From the NCBI GenBank assembly GCA_003854995.1, contig RQOI01000324.1:1-7478 (forward strand): a stretch of 7,478 nucleotides of DNA, in the 5' to 3' direction. This document shows positions 6,537-7,478 of the stretch, one piece after another. The notes beneath the pieces are model-generated. The model was not told the DNA's origin and ran no database searches. It saw only the letters and a program-made list of their open reading frames with translations. This DNA is from Candidatus Zhuqueibacterota bacterium. Lineage in GTDB: Bacteria > Zhuqueibacterota > Zhuqueibacteria > Residuimicrobiales > Krinioviventaceae. Numbering within the stretch: position 1 is the stretch's first letter; every line of letters begins with the position of its first letter. A program made the position numbers and the translations under genes.

Positions 6537-6561
6537 TATCTTTAGCAAAGCCTGATATTCT
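6533..6561 (+). promoter_or_regulatory. Candidate promoter of the glycosyltransferase gene
   Basis: TTGATA (6533-6538) and TATTCT (6556-6561) are separated by exactly 17 bases, and a TGA directly before the -10 gives an extended -10 form. The -35 box overlaps the stop codon of the carbonic anhydrase. Start codon 6609 is 47 bases downstream. The -10 box matches the consensus at only four of six positions, so this remains a prediction. Confidence 0.4.
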
Positions 6562-6608
6562 TTTCTTTGTGTCTGTGTGAGGCATTTGTGAATGAAACCG
6601 GTTGACTG

Positions 6609-7478
6609 ATGGAAAGCCCCATAAAAAAGAACTTTTTGCCGATCATGACCATAGCACTCATTTTCCTGCTGCGGATCCTCATCCTCATGCGCCTGGATAT
6701 TCTTCCGGACGAGGCTTATTACTGGGACTGGAGTCGATTTCTCTCGCTCGGCTATTACGATCACCCTCCCATGGTGGCCTGGCTCGTGCATCTGACGACG
6801 TCCGTGTTCGGCGATACCTACTGGGGCATCAAAGCGGCGCCGCTGCTGATGGGACTAGGCGTCTCCATTGTCATGTTCCTTTTGGCTACCCGCTATTTGA
6901 AATCACCTGCCAGCCTGTCGCTCCTGGTCATCATGTTGAACGCGACACTCCTCTATGCCGTCGGTGGCTTGCTGCTCACACCCGACATCCCGTTTCTTTT
7001 TTTCTGGTTACTGGGTCTGTTCGTGGGGTACGAGGCTGTTTTTAAAAATCGTCCACTGGCTTGGCTGACCCTCGGTATGGTCGTCGGTCTTGGCCTGCTG
7101 TCAAAATATCTGTTCCTCCTCTTCATCGCCTCTTTTGGACTCTATCTGCTGATCGACAGGAGCTATCGCCCGCTCCTGCTGACCTGGAAACCGTGGCTCG
7201 CTCTGCTCATCGCTGTCCTTTTCTTTTCGCCCAATCTCGTCTGGAACGCCCGGCATGCCTGGGCCTCCTACGCCTTCCAGTTTGGGCATGGATTCAACCG
7301 CGAGGGCGCGTGGCCGAAGGTCAACTTGCTGCTCGAATATCTCGGCGGACAAATTGGCCTGTTTTCGCCCTTTCTGTTCGTCGTGCTCGTGCTCGCCGTC
7401 GTCTTTTATTTTCGACATGGACGCGAGTCGTCGCTGCTCTATCTGCTCACATTCCTCGCCGTGCCGCTGTTGTTTTTC
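6609..7478 (+). CDS. ArnT/PMT-like membrane glycosyltransferase (PMT_2 family), 3' end outside window
   Basis: A plus-strand frame opens with the ATG at 6609 and stays open for 290 codons to the window end; an in-frame TGA at 6603 excludes a longer N-terminus. The product is very hydrophobic, with repeated membrane segments (about 10-28, 78-93, 104-140, 152-181, 195-208, 250-268, 277-290). The first periplasmic loop has ILPDEAYYWDWSR (31-43), whose Asp34-Glu35 is the acidic site expected in GT-C enzymes of the GT39/GT83 type, and then YYDHPPMVAWLV (49-60). Further family-like stretches are LTPDIPFLFFW (123-133), GLGLLSKY (160-167) and SPNLVWNARHAW (207-218). Such enzymes use polyprenyl-phosphate sugars to glycosylate lipids or proteins outside the inner membrane. 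About 500 residues are usual, so some 200 are missing here. Donor and acceptor cannot be predicted. No clear Shine-Dalgarno precedes the start. Confidence 0.93.
   Translation, partial: MESPIKKNFLPIMTIALIFLLRILILMRLDILPDEAYYWDWSRFLSLGYYDHPPMVAWLVHLTTSVFGDTYWGIKAAPLLMGLGVSIVMFLLATRYLKSPASLSLLVIMLNATLLYAVGGLLLTPDIPFLFFWLLGLFVGYEAVFKNRPLAWLTLGMVVGLGLLSKYLFLLFIASFGLYLLIDRSYRPLLLTWKPWLALLIAVLFFSPNLVWNARHAWASYAFQFGHGFNREGAWPKVNLLLEYLGGQIGLFSPFLFVVLVLAVVFYFRHGRESSLLYLLTFLAVPLLFF

Noticed and set aside
5919..6791. A 290-codon minus-strand open frame spanning the carbonic anhydrase and the start of the glycosyltransferase
   Set aside because: It is opposite two clearly identified genes, crosses their intergenic promoter region, and its translation shows no family features. 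It is long only by codon bias of the genes opposite.
6602..7045. A plus-strand 147-codon frame overlapping the glycosyltransferase
   Set aside because: The true frame, from 6609, gives a coherent membrane glycosyltransferase; this alternative frame is a His/Pro/Arg-rich product with no motif.

Overview
The window looks like ordinary chromosomal DNA from a Gram-negative, Shine-Dalgarno-using bacterium of moderate GC content. Several traits would fit the FCB superphylum or a neighbouring uncultured lineage: a lipoprotein signal followed by an acidic stretch (C-S-D-D-D), a surface DUF4397 protein, and extended -10 promoter candidates. The taxonomic guess is weak. I see no tRNA, rRNA, CRISPR array, insertion sequence or phage gene, and no non-coding gap longer than 300 bases.

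Left part (1-4607): one tightly packed plus-strand operon. It holds the tail of an unidentified gene (1-102), an unrecognised 299-residue membrane-anchored protein (107-1006), a class A penicillin-binding protein of the PBP1A type (984-2933), a PfkB/ribokinase-fold sugar kinase related to fructokinases (2930-3856), and an unrecognised 234-residue membrane-anchored protein (3856-4560). Neighbours overlap by 23, 4 and 1 bases, so translational coupling is likely. The operon ends at a strong hairpin (4582-4607). The peptidoglycan synthase is flanked by two single-span proteins whose bulk should sit outside the cytoplasmic membrane. They are candidate partners, but nothing in their sequence proves it.

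Middle (4607-5552): one minus-strand gene for a lipoprotein with two DUF4397 repeats, converging on the same hairpin. An AT-rich intergenic stretch separates it from the next plus-strand gene.

Right part (5553-7478): three plus-strand genes. The first (5553-5834) is the most unusual object in the window. It is a 93-codon frame that reads as three separate pieces of an FeS-type bacterial cryptochrome/photolyase (PhrB/COG3046) joined in frame, with roughly four fifths of the protein missing. Next come a complete beta-carbonic anhydrase (5901-6536) and the first 290 codons of a multi-membrane-spanning ArnT/PMT-like (PMT_2) glycosyltransferase that runs off the window. Each of these two has a candidate extended -10 promoter.

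I did not find a convincing new multi-gene system. The items most worth a second look are the collapsed photolyase and the two unknown membrane proteins around PBP1A.
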